Part shown: in pieces, positions 34,020 to 42,791 of the stretch
Layout: each line of letters opens with the position of its first letter
Numbering within the stretch: the stretch's first letter is position 1
Assembly (NCBI RefSeq): GCF_042680885.1
Contig: NZ_JBHUEO010000004.1
Location: 1 to 64,000 of the forward strand
DNA: 64,000 bases
Direction: 5' to 3'
Origin: Siminovitchia sediminis
GTDB lineage: Bacteria > Bacillota > Bacilli > Bacillales > Bacillaceae_C
Program-made: the position numbers and the translations under genes
Notes under the pieces: model-generated
Told to the model about the DNA's origin: nothing
What the model saw: the letters and a program-made list of their open reading frames with translations, nothing else
Database searches by the model: none

Positions 34020-34025
34020 TTGTCC

Positions 34026-34062
34026 ACAGCCGCCTCCAATTAGCAGCGGCTGTTGGCTTTTT
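34026..34062 (+). terminator. Terminator after yqfQ
   Basis: CAGCCGC and GCGGCTG pair, followed by TTGGCTTTTT. It directly follows the yqfQ stop. Confidence 0.8.
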
Positions 34063-34137
34063 AACAGTACTTCTATATAATAAAGAGAGGGTCATAATGT
34101 TTCAGGCAAATGCCTGGCTATAGTCAGGAGGATATAC

Positions 34138-35094
34138 ATGAAAATTATCAAGATTTCTCCCCGCGGTTATTGCTACGGTGTCGTTGATGCAATGGTTATC
34201 GCGCGGAACGCAGCTTTAGACAAGACTTTACCGCGCCCAATTTATATTTTGGGCATGATTGTTCACAACAAACATGTAACGGACGCTTTTGCCGAGGATG
34301 GTATCATTACGTTGGACGGGCCCAACAGAAAAGCTATTCTGGAAAAAGTCGATAAAGGAACGGTTATTTTCACTGCCCACGGAGTTTCTCCGGAAGTCCG
34401 GACACTCGCCAAGGAAAAAGGCTTGACCACGATAGATGCTACATGCCCGGATGTTTCAAGCACTCACAATCTGATTAAAGAAAAAGAACGCGAAGGATAT
34501 GACATCATTTATATTGGAAAAAAAGGGCATCCTGAACCTGAAGGTGCAGTAGGTGTGGCACCTCATATAGTCCACCTTGTAGAATCAACTGATGACGTAG
34601 AAAAGTTGGATATTAAAAACGAAAAAGTGATTGTGACCAACCAGACAACGATGAGTCAGTGGGATGTCGCTCAAATTATGGAAAAAGTTCAAGAAAAGTA
34701 CCCTCACGCCGAAAAACATAAAGAAATCTGCATGGCAACTCAAGTTCGGCAAGAAGCCGTTGCTGAGCAGGCCGGAGATGCGGACGTATTGATTGTTGTC
34801 GGTGATCCAATGAGCAATAACTCCAACAGGCTGGCACAGGTATCCGAAGAAATTGCAGGTACGAAAGCCTATAGGGTAGGCGATGTATCGGAAATAGAGC
34901 CTGAATGGCTGAAAGGTGCAGAAACCGTAGGAGTTACAGCAGGGGCTTCAACTCCCACACCTATTGTTAGAGAGGTTATTACATTTTTGGAGCAATTTGA
35001 TCCGGATAATCCTTCAACTTGGGAAGGGAAAAATGTGGTTCCTCTAAGCAAAATATTACCGAAAGTCCGCAATCCAAAACTGAAAGTCAAATAG
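34138..35094 (+). CDS. ispH: 4-hydroxy-3-methylbut-2-enyl diphosphate reductase
   Basis: The last enzyme of the methylerythritol phosphate pathway, a 4Fe-4S reductase giving IPP and DMAPP. Cysteines are in GYCYGVVDA (about residue 12), ATCPDVSSTH (about 102) and the third in HKEICMATQVRQEA (about 200). The conserved Ser-x-Asn pattern SNNSNRL for substrate binding follows. Length 318 is slightly longer than the E. coli enzyme. CAGGAGGATA precedes the ATG. IspG is upstream at 25500. Confidence 0.96.
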   Translation: MKIIKISPRGYCYGVVDAMVIARNAALDKTLPRPIYILGMIVHNKHVTDAFAEDGIITLDGPNRKAILEKVDKGTVIFTAHGVSPEVRTLAKEKGLTTIDATCPDVSSTHNLIKEKEREGYDIIYIGKKGHPEPEGAVGVAPHIVHLVESTDDVEKLDIKNEKVIVTNQTTMSQWDVAQIMEKVQEKYPHAEKHKEICMATQVRQEAVAEQAGDADVLIVVGDPMSNNSNRLAQVSEEIAGTKAYRVGDVSEIEPEWLKGAETVGVTAGASTPTPIVREVITFLEQFDPDNPSTWEGKNVVPLSKILPKVRNPKLKVK

Positions 35095-35106
35095 GAGTTA
35101 TAGTAT

Positions 35107-35137
35107 GAAAAAAGGCAGGAAATCCTGCCTTTTTTCA
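35107..35137. terminator. Bidirectional terminator between ispH and yqfO
   Basis: AAAAAAGGCAGG and CCTGCCTTTTTT flank a four-base loop, giving T runs on both strands. It serves both convergent transcripts. Confidence 0.88.
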
Positions 35138-35158
35138 TGTCCCATAATGCTCATCCTA

Positions 35159-36277
35159 TCAGAGAAATGTAAATGGGTCTGTATTCGGCTCCGAAGGAAT
35201 GAATTCGATCTCATATCCAAGTTCACGTGACCTGACTGAAAGAAGCCGGGCTACTCCTTTTTTCATTACTTTTTCTGCATGATGTCCCGGATCCACAATG
35301 TTTAAACCGATGTTTAATGCATCATGTCCTGTATGATAATAAAAATCCCCGGTTACATACACATCTGCCCCTTTTCTTTTGGCATGCATATAGTATTTGT
35401 TTCCATCGCCGCCAAGAACAGCCACTTTTCGTACCCGTTCGTCCAGGTTCCCGACGACACGCACCCCTTCCATTTCCAATGCTTTTTTCACATGGTCGGC
35501 GAACTCCCGAAGACTCATATCCTTATGTAGCTCTCCAATCCTCCCGAGACCCAGTTCCTCCCCTTTCACCATGAGGGGATATACATCATACGCGGGTTCT
35601 TCATACGGATGGGCTTTAAGCATGGCCGATAAGACCTTTTTTTCAAGGGACTCAGGATATATGGTTTCAATTTTAATTTCTTTAACTTCTTCCATCTTTC
35701 CCTTTTCACCAATAAACGGATCCGCTTCGCTTCCCGGCAAAAATCTCCCCGTTCCAGATGTTGAAAAAGAACAGTGGCTATAGTCTCCAATAAACCCGGC
35801 ACCGGCATGACCGAGAGCCTCAAGCACTTGGGATGACTGCTTTACCGGGACAAAGACTGCCAGCTTTCTCAGTTTTTCTTCGTACGTCGGAACTAAAACA
35901 GAAACATTTTGCAATTGCAATGCTTCCGCCAGCATATCATTTACACCGCCCTTGGCAACGTCCAAGTTTGTGTGGGCGGCATACACTGCAATATCATGCT
36001 TGATTAACTTTTCTATTAATCGCCCTCCAGGCTCATCCGTAGTAATATTTTTTAATGGGCGGAATATGACGGGATGATGCGCTATAATGAGTTCTGCCTT
36101 TTTCTCAATCGCTTCATCAACAACATGTTCCAATACGTCTAAAGCAACAAGGACACGGGATATTTTCTTGTTTAGTGTTCCGACCAAAAGGCCGATCGGG
36201 TCACCCTCCATTGCATATTTCTTAGGTGCGAACTGTTCAAACATCTCAATGACTTGGAATCCATTCACTGTTTTCAT
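35159..36277 (-). CDS. yqfO: Nif3-like GTP cyclohydrolase I type 2 family protein YqfO
   Basis: A 372-residue Nif3-family protein. N- and C-terminal halves carry the dinuclear metal sites (IIAHHPVIFR, and a GDFYYHTGHDA segment), and the middle (about 140-230) is the PII/CutA-like insertion known from the Bacillus and Staphylococcus orthologues. Its physiological role is unsettled; a GTP cyclohydrolase activity has been proposed. ATGA overlap with trmK (36274) shows a translationally coupled pair. Confidence 0.92.
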   Translation of the reverse strand: MKTVNGFQVIEMFEQFAPKKYAMEGDPIGLLVGTLNKKISRVLVALDVLEHVVDEAIEKKAELIIAHHPVIFRPLKNITTDEPGGRLIEKLIKHDIAVYAAHTNLDVAKGGVNDMLAEALQLQNVSVLVPTYEEKLRKLAVFVPVKQSSQVLEALGHAGAGFIGDYSHCSFSTSGTGRFLPGSEADPFIGEKGKMEEVKEIKIETIYPESLEKKVLSAMLKAHPYEEPAYDVYPLMVKGEELGLGRIGELHKDMSLREFADHVKKALEMEGVRVVGNLDERVRKVAVLGGDGNKYYMHAKRKGADVYVTGDFYYHTGHDALNIGLNIVDPGHHAEKVMKKGVARLLSVRSRELGYEIEFIPSEPNTDPFTFL

Positions 36278-36975
36278 CTGCTCAGTTCCTCCTTCACCAT
36301 CATAATTTTTTGTAATAGCTCTTGTTTCTTCTTTTCTGTTTCAGGACGAGCCTGTGCGCGTTCTAGATGATCTAAAATCTCTTCCCAAGCTTTCAGCTCA
36401 GCTGACCATTTTTTTATAAAGACAGGGCCCTTTTTTGCCATCAACAAAGGACCGAGGAGAAGTTCCTTTTCGTTATAAGGGTGTTCCGGCACCCCTCTAT
36501 CGCAAACAAGCACCTCATATATTTTTCGGTCTTCTTCAAGTATTTGTTCATCCGTCAGGGACCATCCATTTGGCTGCAGCCATCGCCTTATATGTTCAGC
36601 ACCTATATTGGGCTGTAAAATCAGCCTGCTTACTCCGGGAAGTTTATCCTTCCCCCTTTCCAAAATACGGGAAATCAGGGGGCCGCCCATACCGGCTATG
36701 ATAATGCAGTCGACTTCACCGGGTTGTATGACTTCCAACCCATCACCTTTACGAACATCGATCAGGTGGCCAAGACCTGCATGATCTACCTGATCCTTTG
36801 CAGACTGAAATGGTCCCTGGGCAATTTCACCCGCAACGGCGGACGAAGCGATTCCCTGCTTTACTGAATACGTCGGCAAATAGGCATGATCTGAGCCAAT
36901 ATCAGCAATCTTCATCCCTTTTTTAATATAATTTGCCACACAATGCAATCTTTTGGACAGTCCGTTTTCATTCAT
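36274..36975 (-). CDS. trmK: tRNA (adenine(22)-N(1))-methyltransferase TrmK
   Basis: A 233-residue SAM-dependent enzyme that makes m1A22 in tRNA. The SAM motif is KIADIGSDHAYLP near residue 20; further motifs are VRKGDGLEVI and the catalytic-site region AGMGGPLIS. It follows sigA/cccA-side genes as in B. subtilis yqfN. ATG at 36975 (MNENGLSKRLHCVANYI) lacks a strong ribosome site I can point to (AAAGAAAGG). It overlaps yqfO by 4 bases. Confidence 0.93.
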   Translation of the reverse strand: MNENGLSKRLHCVANYIKKGMKIADIGSDHAYLPTYSVKQGIASSAVAGEIAQGPFQSAKDQVDHAGLGHLIDVRKGDGLEVIQPGEVDCIIIAGMGGPLISRILERGKDKLPGVSRLILQPNIGAEHIRRWLQPNGWSLTDEQILEEDRKIYEVLVCDRGVPEHPYNEKELLLGPLLMAKKGPVFIKKWSAELKAWEEILDHLERAQARPETEKKKQELLQKIMMVKEELSR

Positions 36976-36998
36976 ACATGTTACCGGCCTTTCTTTAT

Positions 36999-37033
36999 AA
37001 AAAAAGTTCTTTGCTGATCAGCAAAGAACTTTT
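36999..37033 (-). terminator. Terminator after cccA
   Basis: AAAAGTTCTTTGCTGATCAG is one arm of a perfect palindrome closing at TGATCA, with T runs on the minus strand, just past the cccA stop. It also separates trmK. Confidence 0.88.
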
Positions 37034-37039
37034 ATCAGT

Positions 37040-37396
37040 TTATTCCAGGTTTGCCACCCATTCTGCCATGGCGTCAACATTTTCTGCCGGTACAAGCCCT
37101 CCGGGCATTCCGCCTCTGCCATTTACAAGAATGTCAGAGATTTCTTCTTTGGAAAGGCCTGTTCCGTGAAGACCCGGAACTGCACCGGCACCCTCCAAGT
37201 TCTCACCGTGACACGTAATACATGCCTGCTGGGCATACTGTTCCGGATCAAATGCTTCCGTTTGTTCTTCACCGCCGCCCTCTTGTTCTTGCGCAATTTC
37301 TTTTGCATCTCCAATCCCTTTAATCCCAAGGAAAAAAACAAGTACGAGGCCTGCAACCATAATTAAATAATATGGAACAATTGCATTTCGTTTCAT
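37040..37396 (-). CDS. cccA: Cytochrome c550, membrane-anchored
   Basis: A 118-residue membrane-anchored cytochrome c: one N-terminal helix (about 5-27), a Glu/Gly-rich linker, and a heme domain with CITCH at about residues 59-63 and the axial methionine in GGMPGG at about 97. This is the short CccA-type. It acts in electron transfer to terminal oxidases. GGAGGG lies upstream. Monocistronic. Confidence 0.93.
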   Translation of the reverse strand: MKRNAIVPYYLIMVAGLVLVFFLGIKGIGDAKEIAQEQEGGGEEQTEAFDPEQYAQQACITCHGENLEGAGAVPGLHGTGLSKEEISDILVNGRGGMPGGLVPAENVDAMAEWVANLE

Positions 37397-37543
37397 GACT
37401 TACCCTCCTTATGTAATGAACGGTTGATAAATATAAATTATGCAAACATCTACATTCTACTCGAAAATGAGCAGAAGGGAAAGTCTTTCAGCTGATGTTT
37501 CAACTTTTTTCGATATTTGGACAAATAAAATGGCGGTTTGGTG

Positions 37544-38686
37544 TTAGTGACAACCAACTTCTCTAGCGATGACCATCCGTTGGACTTCAGATGTCCCCTC
37601 CCCAATTTCCAGCAGCTTGGCATCCCTCATCATGCGCTCCACCTCATATTCACGCATATAGCCATATCCGCCATGCAGCTGGACGGCTTCATTTGTTACA
37701 GCCATACAAACTTCTGAGGCAAACAACTTACACATGGAAGCTTCTTTTGCAAAAGGCCTGCCCTGGTCCTTAAGCCAGGCAGCTTTGTATACCAAATTGC
37801 GCGCTGCTTCTATTTTCAATGCCATATCTGCAATTTTAAATTGGGTGGCTTGAAATTTGGAAATCGGCTGCCCGAACTGTTTTCGCTCTTTCACATACGA
37901 TAAGGCTTTATCATATGCCCCTTGTGCAATTCCAACAGCCATTGCTCCAATACCAATTCTCCCACCATCCAAAGTTTGGAGAAATTGTTTAAAGCCTTCC
38001 CCTTCTTTTCCAAGAAGATTCTCTTTATTAACCTTTACATTTTCCAATATGAGTTCCGTTGTGTCAGATGCATGCAATCCCATTTTCTCATATTCATTTC
38101 TAATAGTGAAGCCTGGGATATCTGTAGGTACGATAATCGCACTGATTTGTTTTTGGCCATTGCTTTTGCCTGTAACCGCAGTCAATGCCAAATGCTTGGC
38201 ATAAGATGCATTTGTAATAAAAACTTTGCTGCCGTTGATGATAAAATATCCGTCTTTCAAAACAGCCGTTGTTTCCGTTCCCCCTGCATCAGAACCTGCA
38301 TTGGGTTCAGTTAAGCCAAAAGCGCCGAGGGATTCTCCGGTACAAATGGGTGTTAAATATTTTTTCTTTTGATCTTCGGTACCAAACATATGAATGGGAG
38401 CGCCGCCAAGAGAAATATGAGCAGAATACGTGATACCGGTTGAGCCGCAAGCACGGCTTAGTTCCTCGGTTACTATGGCGAAACTCACTGTATCTGCCCC
38501 GGCACCGCCATATTCTTCAGGAAAAGGCAGGCCGAGCATCCCCAGTTCCCCGAGTTGTTTCATGATGTCCTTGGGAAATTCCCCGCTTCGGTCTCTATCA
38601 ATCGCCCCAGGAGCCACTTCTTCCTTGGCAAACTCCTTGATTGTACGTTTAATTATACTCTGTTCAGAAGACAAATCAAAATTCAC
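37544..38686 (-). CDS. acdA: Acyl-CoA dehydrogenase
   Basis: A 380-residue FAD-dependent acyl-CoA dehydrogenase of the short-chain type: ALTEPNAGSDAGG FAD/substrate block, the FITNASYAKH segment, QLHGGYGYMREYEVERMMRDAK, and the catalytic glutamate in EIGEGTSEVQR. It would oxidise short-chain or branched acyl-CoAs (compare MmgC and AcdA). It sits alone between cccA and sigA with its own promoter at 38726-38755; B. subtilis has no such gene here. GGAGGTGGC precedes the ATG. Confidence 0.92.
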   Translation of the reverse strand: MNFDLSSEQSIIKRTIKEFAKEEVAPGAIDRDRSGEFPKDIMKQLGELGMLGLPFPEEYGGAGADTVSFAIVTEELSRACGSTGITYSAHISLGGAPIHMFGTEDQKKKYLTPICTGESLGAFGLTEPNAGSDAGGTETTAVLKDGYFIINGSKVFITNASYAKHLALTAVTGKSNGQKQISAIIVPTDIPGFTIRNEYEKMGLHASDTTELILENVKVNKENLLGKEGEGFKQFLQTLDGGRIGIGAMAVGIAQGAYDKALSYVKERKQFGQPISKFQATQFKIADMALKIEAARNLVYKAAWLKDQGRPFAKEASMCKLFASEVCMAVTNEAVQLHGGYGYMREYEVERMMRDAKLLEIGEGTSEVQRMVIAREVGCH

Positions 38687-38725
38687 TTTGCCACCTCCCG
38701 GATTTTCGTATCCGCTTTCACCTCT

Positions 38726-38755
38726 ATTATATGACTACTTTTTATATTTCCTCAA
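38726..38755 (-). promoter_or_regulatory. SigA-type promoter of the acyl-CoA dehydrogenase
   Basis: TTGAGG (38750-38755) and a consensus TATAAT (38726-38731) on the minus strand, 18 bases apart, about 40 bases before the ATG. The remaining 38756-39059 shows AT-rich sequence with no gene. Confidence 0.7.
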
Positions 38756-39058
38756 GGTCAATGGATATTATTTCCAAGACAGAAGCTTTATGAATATAAT
38801 AATTTACGCCATTCATTTCAACTGTATTCATTTTATTTATTATTTTGATGTAGTAAATGCGGGAAAGGAAAATCAATCGACAATAAAAGCCAAAATCCCT
38901 GTTTGCAAAACATACAGCCATTGAGTAAAATAAGGGCAATCCAAAAGGAATGTATGCGTAATCATTTAGAGCACAGACGATATATTCCTAATGTGATCAT
39001 CAGAGCTTCAGGCAACGCTTATGTAATTACGTACATGTAAGTACCGGGTGAAACAATA

Positions 39059-39086
39059 ATAAAAGCCTCCCGTGGTCAGGAGGCTG
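39059..39086 (-). terminator. Terminator after sigA
   Basis: GCCTCC and GGAGGC pair around an 8-base loop with TTTTATTATT following on the minus strand, 16 bases beyond the sigA stop. Confidence 0.85.
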
Positions 39087-39102
39087 CATCATCAAGATGG
39101 TT

Positions 39103-40224
39103 TTATTCAAGAAAGTCTTTCAAACGTTTGCTTCTGCTTGGATGGCGGAGCTTTCTAAGCGCCTTAGCTTCAATTTGCCTGATCCGTTCACGTGTGACAC
39201 CAAATACTTTGCCCACTTCTTCCAACGTGCGGGTACGGCCGTCATCAAGACCAAAACGAAGGCGCAGTACATTTTCTTCCCTGTCCGTCAAAGTGTCCAG
39301 GACATCTTCAAGCTGCTCTTTCAACAGTTCGTAGGCAGCATGATCGGATGGTGAAGTAGCTTCCTGATCCTCGATAAAATCTCCGAGGTGGGAATCATCT
39401 TCTTCGCCTATAGGTGTTTCAAGAGAAACCGGTTCTTGGGCAATTTTTAATATCTCCCTGACCTTATCCGGTGACAAGTCCATTTCTTCAGCAATTTCTT
39501 CCGGAGTCGGTTCCCTTCCGAGATCCTGAAGCAACTGGCGCTGGACTCTGATCAATTTATTAATGGTTTCAACCATATGAACCGGAATACGGATCGTTCT
39601 GGCTTGGTCTGCAATGGCTCGGGTAATAGCCTGGCGAATCCACCATGTGGCATACGTACTGAACTTAAAACCTTTTCTATAGTCAAATTTCTCAACAGCT
39701 TTAATCAGGCCCATGTTGCCTTCTTGAATTAAGTCGAGGAACAGCATACCGCGTCCCACATACCGTTTTGCAATACTTACAACCAGCCTGAGATTAGCTT
39801 CAGCCAGTCTTTTCTTGGCTTCCTCATCACCCTGTTCAATTCTTTCGGCAAGCTCCACTTCTTCTTCTGCTGACAAAAGGTCTACTCGGCCTATTTCTTT
39901 CAAATACATACGGACAGGGTCATTGATTTTCACACCGGGAGGGACGCTTAAGTCATTCAGGTCAAATTCTTCTTCTTCTTTTTCAATTTCATCCGCATCT
40001 GGATCTTCATCGCTGTCTTCCTCGAGTACTTCCACTCCATGATGGCTTAACACTTCATAGAACTCATCCATCTGGTCTGAGTCAAGATCAAAATGGGCAA
40101 GATTGCCTGCAATTCGCTCATAAGTTAAAGTCCCTCGCTTTTTGCCTTGTTCAAGCAATTGTTCTTTCGCCTGATCGAGGGTTAGTTCATTTTCTGATAC
40201 ATTGGAACGTGCTTTTTCAGCCAT
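39103..40224 (-). CDS. sigA: RNA polymerase primary sigma factor SigA (RpoD)
   Basis: The housekeeping sigma factor, 373 residues. Region 1.1 is the short acidic form of Firmicutes. Region 1.2 (PVRMYLKEIGRVDLL), region 2 (NLRLVVSIAKRYVGRGMLFLDLIQEGNMGLIKAVEKFDYRKGFKFSTYATWWIRQAI), region 3, and region 4 (VFGVTRERIRQIEAKALRKLRHPSRSKRLKDFLE) are intact. The start at 40224 has AAGGAGGGGG seven bases upstream. It lies 35 bases after dnaG in the classical macromolecular synthesis operon. Confidence 0.97.
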   Translation of the reverse strand: MAEKARSNVSENELTLDQAKEQLLEQGKKRGTLTYERIAGNLAHFDLDSDQMDEFYEVLSHHGVEVLEEDSDEDPDADEIEKEEEEFDLNDLSVPPGVKINDPVRMYLKEIGRVDLLSAEEEVELAERIEQGDEEAKKRLAEANLRLVVSIAKRYVGRGMLFLDLIQEGNMGLIKAVEKFDYRKGFKFSTYATWWIRQAITRAIADQARTIRIPVHMVETINKLIRVQRQLLQDLGREPTPEEIAEEMDLSPDKVREILKIAQEPVSLETPIGEEDDSHLGDFIEDQEATSPSDHAAYELLKEQLEDVLDTLTDREENVLRLRFGLDDGRTRTLEEVGKVFGVTRERIRQIEAKALRKLRHPSRSKRLKDFLE

Positions 40225-40258
40225 ACGTCCCCCTCCTTCCAAACATTTGGGCACCCGG

Positions 40259-42067
40259 TTATATATTTAACGATTTACGAAGGGCAATAATTTCTTGTGC
40301 AATGTCTAACGCCTTTTCAAAATTATTGCTTCTCTCCGCTTCTCTTTGTTCTGATTGTTTTTCTTTTATCATTAACATCTTTTCAAATTTCAACACATAA
40401 TTGACACAATCTTTTATTTCCTTTTCACTGTCTTCATGATCCATCGCCATCATTTCTATTTCCGTCACAACGGAACGAAGCTTTTTATCCGGCAGATAGT
40501 CAAGAAACAACAATGGATCAGCCGGATTTCCTTCTTCAAGATATCCAAACAAATAGGTTACGATCGCTTGATGATCATCGTAATAAAACGGTCGATGATC
40601 AAGCATATCCATGATCCGATAGGCGGTTTCATCATCGCGCAGCATCCTCGCCAGCAAATACCTCTCGGCAGTCAGGTGAGCCGGCGGGATAGCCCGGCTT
40701 TTTTGCGGGACCGGCTGCTCTGCTACTTTCTTTCGCCTGTTTCTTTTTTCCTGGACTTGAACAAGCTGCTTTTGCTGTTTTTCCAGCACTTCAAGAGAAA
40801 TGGAAAATTCTTCAGCAATCTGCCTTGTGTACAGCTCCCTTTCTATCGGATTGGAAAGCTGACTTAATTCAAACATGGCTTCTTCTATAAATTTCAGCTT
40901 TTCTCCTTCATTTTGCATATTCTTGCCGGTTCTATAATAATGAAGTTTGAAAGCAGTCCATGCCAATGCATTCCCTATGATATCTTTTTGAAATTTTCCC
41001 GAACCATATTTTTGAATATAATCATCAGGGTCCATACCCTGCGGAAGCAGGGCTGCTTTGACTTCCAACCCTTGTTCAGCCAACATGGCACCAGCACGGT
41101 TCGAAGCTTCCAACCCGGCCTGGTCTGAATCAAAACAAAGGATGATCGTATCGGTGAGCCTTTTAAGCAGTTGAACATGATCTTGTGTCAATGATGTACC
41201 CATGACGGCAACACCATTTTTTACATCCGCCTGGTCTGCTGATATGACATCCGCGAAGCCTTCAAACAGAACGGCGAATCCTTGCCTTCTGATTTCACTT
41301 CTGGCTTGATGGTAATTATATAAAAGTGAACTTTTATTGAAAACAGCCGTTTCCGGCGTATTCAAATATTTCGGGGAATCTTCGGGATTTACTGCTCTTG
41401 CTGAAAAAGCAATCATTTTGCCATGAGAATCAAACAATGGAAACATAATTCTGTTTCGAAAACGATCAAAAAATCCGTCACTACTTTCCCGTTTTATGAG
41501 CAAACCTGCTTTTTCAAGCTCTTCTTCCTGAAAGCCGCGTTGTTTCAAGTATTTTACCGCCATATCCCACTCAGGCAAAGAATAGCCAATTTTGAACTTT
41601 CTAATACCCTCTTCTGTAAATCCGCGGGATAGAAGGTACTCCAGTGCATCGGCGCCTTCTTTCGTATTTATTAATAAATGGTGGTATAACTTCCCTATCA
41701 ACTCATGGGCATCCACCATTTTTTGCTGTTCTGCGGGATACCTTCCAGGCCGTGATTTCTCGGGATGGTCAATTTGAAGGGGAACCCCGCCCTTGCCGGC
41801 AATAACCGATACAGCCTCAATAAATGGGATTCCTTCAACATCCATGACAAAGTTGAATACATTTCCCCCGGCACCACATCCAAAACAATGGTATATTTGC
41901 TTTTCTGGCGCTACTGAAAAAGAGGGAGTATTTTCATTGTGGAAGGGGCACAGTCCGAAATAATTGCGGCCTTGTTTTTTCAGTTGGACGTAGTCACTGA
42001 CAATATCAACAATATCTACAGACTGCCTGATTTCCCCAATTTTATCCTCTGGAATTCTTGCAGTCAC
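40259..42067 (-). CDS. dnaG: DNA primase
   Basis: Makes RNA primers for replication. N-terminal CHC2 zinc finger (CPFHNENTPSFSVAP then HCFGCGAGG), TOPRIM core with FEGFADVISADQ and IILCFDSDQAG, then a helicase-binding C terminus. The frame opens at 42106, but the GTG at 42067 aligns with the family start (MxxRIP) and has GGAGATG about 11 bases upstream; a GTG one codon earlier is also possible. Length then is 602 residues. It overlaps nothing and follows yqxD by 19 bases. Confidence 0.96.
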   Translation of the reverse strand: MTARIPEDKIGEIRQSVDIVDIVSDYVQLKKQGRNYFGLCPFHNENTPSFSVAPEKQIYHCFGCGAGGNVFNFVMDVEGIPFIEAVSVIAGKGGVPLQIDHPEKSRPGRYPAEQQKMVDAHELIGKLYHHLLINTKEGADALEYLLSRGFTEEGIRKFKIGYSLPEWDMAVKYLKQRGFQEEELEKAGLLIKRESSDGFFDRFRNRIMFPLFDSHGKMIAFSARAVNPEDSPKYLNTPETAVFNKSSLLYNYHQARSEIRRQGFAVLFEGFADVISADQADVKNGVAVMGTSLTQDHVQLLKRLTDTIILCFDSDQAGLEASNRAGAMLAEQGLEVKAALLPQGMDPDDYIQKYGSGKFQKDIIGNALAWTAFKLHYYRTGKNMQNEGEKLKFIEEAMFELSQLSNPIERELYTRQIAEEFSISLEVLEKQQKQLVQVQEKRNRRKKVAEQPVPQKSRAIPPAHLTAERYLLARMLRDDETAYRIMDMLDHRPFYYDDHQAIVTYLFGYLEEGNPADPLLFLDYLPDKKLRSVVTEIEMMAMDHEDSEKEIKDCVNYVLKFEKMLMIKEKQSEQREAERSNNFEKALDIAQEIIALRKSLNI

Positions 42068-42086
42068 CACTTCAACATCTCCATCT

Positions 42087-42545
42087 TTATATTTTCTCTT
42101 CTTCATTTACCAATATTCGACAAAAATTATCAAAAGCCTTTTGGAAACGATCCCGGTCTTCTGCTGTAAATGGCTTTGGTCCCTTTCCGTATTTTCCAAG
42201 CCTTCGATTTCTCGCTGCCAAATATCGAAAGTCTAGCGCCGTATCAATTGTTTCTTCCCTGTATTTCGTTCCCCTGGGTGAGAAGACATAAACCCCTTTG
42301 CGGAGGGCAAGGCTTGCAAGTCCAATGTCCTGCGTAACAATAATGTCTCCTTCATAAATATGGTTAAGGATATATATGTCACATGCCTCGCTGTCCGGAT
42401 CAACGAAAATCCAATGATCCTCATCTTGTATAACTGAAGGTTTATGATTGTATGAGGCTACGAAAGTCACTTGAATTGAATATTTCTTGCCAATCAGTGA
42501 AATTTCATTTTTGACAGGACAGGCATCTGCATCGACAAATATCAC
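42087..42545 (-). CDS. yqxD: UPF0178/YaiI family protein YqxD
   Basis: A 152-residue PIN-like-fold protein of the YaiI/YqxD family (DUF188): FVDADACPVKNEI near the N terminus, IIVTQDIGLASLAL, and a C-terminal GKGPKPFTAEDRDRFQKA. It lies immediately before dnaG as in many Bacillaceae. The start is doubtful. GTG at 42545 matches family length but its only ribosome-site-like run (AAAAAAAGG) abuts it, whereas the strong GGAGGG at 42585 precedes an out-of-frame four-codon ATG frame. The frame extends to TTG 42620. Confidence 0.82.
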   Translation of the reverse strand: MIFVDADACPVKNEISLIGKKYSIQVTFVASYNHKPSVIQDEDHWIFVDPDSEACDIYILNHIYEGDIIVTQDIGLASLALRKGVYVFSPRGTKYREETIDTALDFRYLAARNRRLGKYGKGPKPFTAEDRDRFQKAFDNFCRILVNEEEKI

Positions 42546-42764
42546 CCTTTTTTTATGGGTATAATTAATTATTCTGCATCCCTCCGCAGATTCCTTCTTA
42601 TTTTTTAATGTAAATTTCAAAATTGGATGAACAACAGAATCACAATAATTAGTGTATTCTCATACCTCGTTCTCTAACCCTGTTATTTCATATAAACGCA
42701 ATTTTTTATTATACCTTAAAATGAGAGTTTTGCCCAGGGACTAGCCTCCGATTCATGAAACATG

Positions 42765-42791
42765 AAAAAGAGCGCAACATCAGCGCGCTCA
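42765..42791 (-). terminator. Terminator overlapping the end of yqfL
   Basis: GAGCGCGC and GCGCTC pair, followed by TTTTTC on the minus strand. The upstream arm contains the yqfL stop codon. Confidence 0.8.

Noticed and set aside
38430..38924. 164-codon plus-strand frame opposite the acyl-CoA dehydrogenase start
   Set aside because: Most of it is antisense to the conserved enzyme; the remaining tail has no known similarity.
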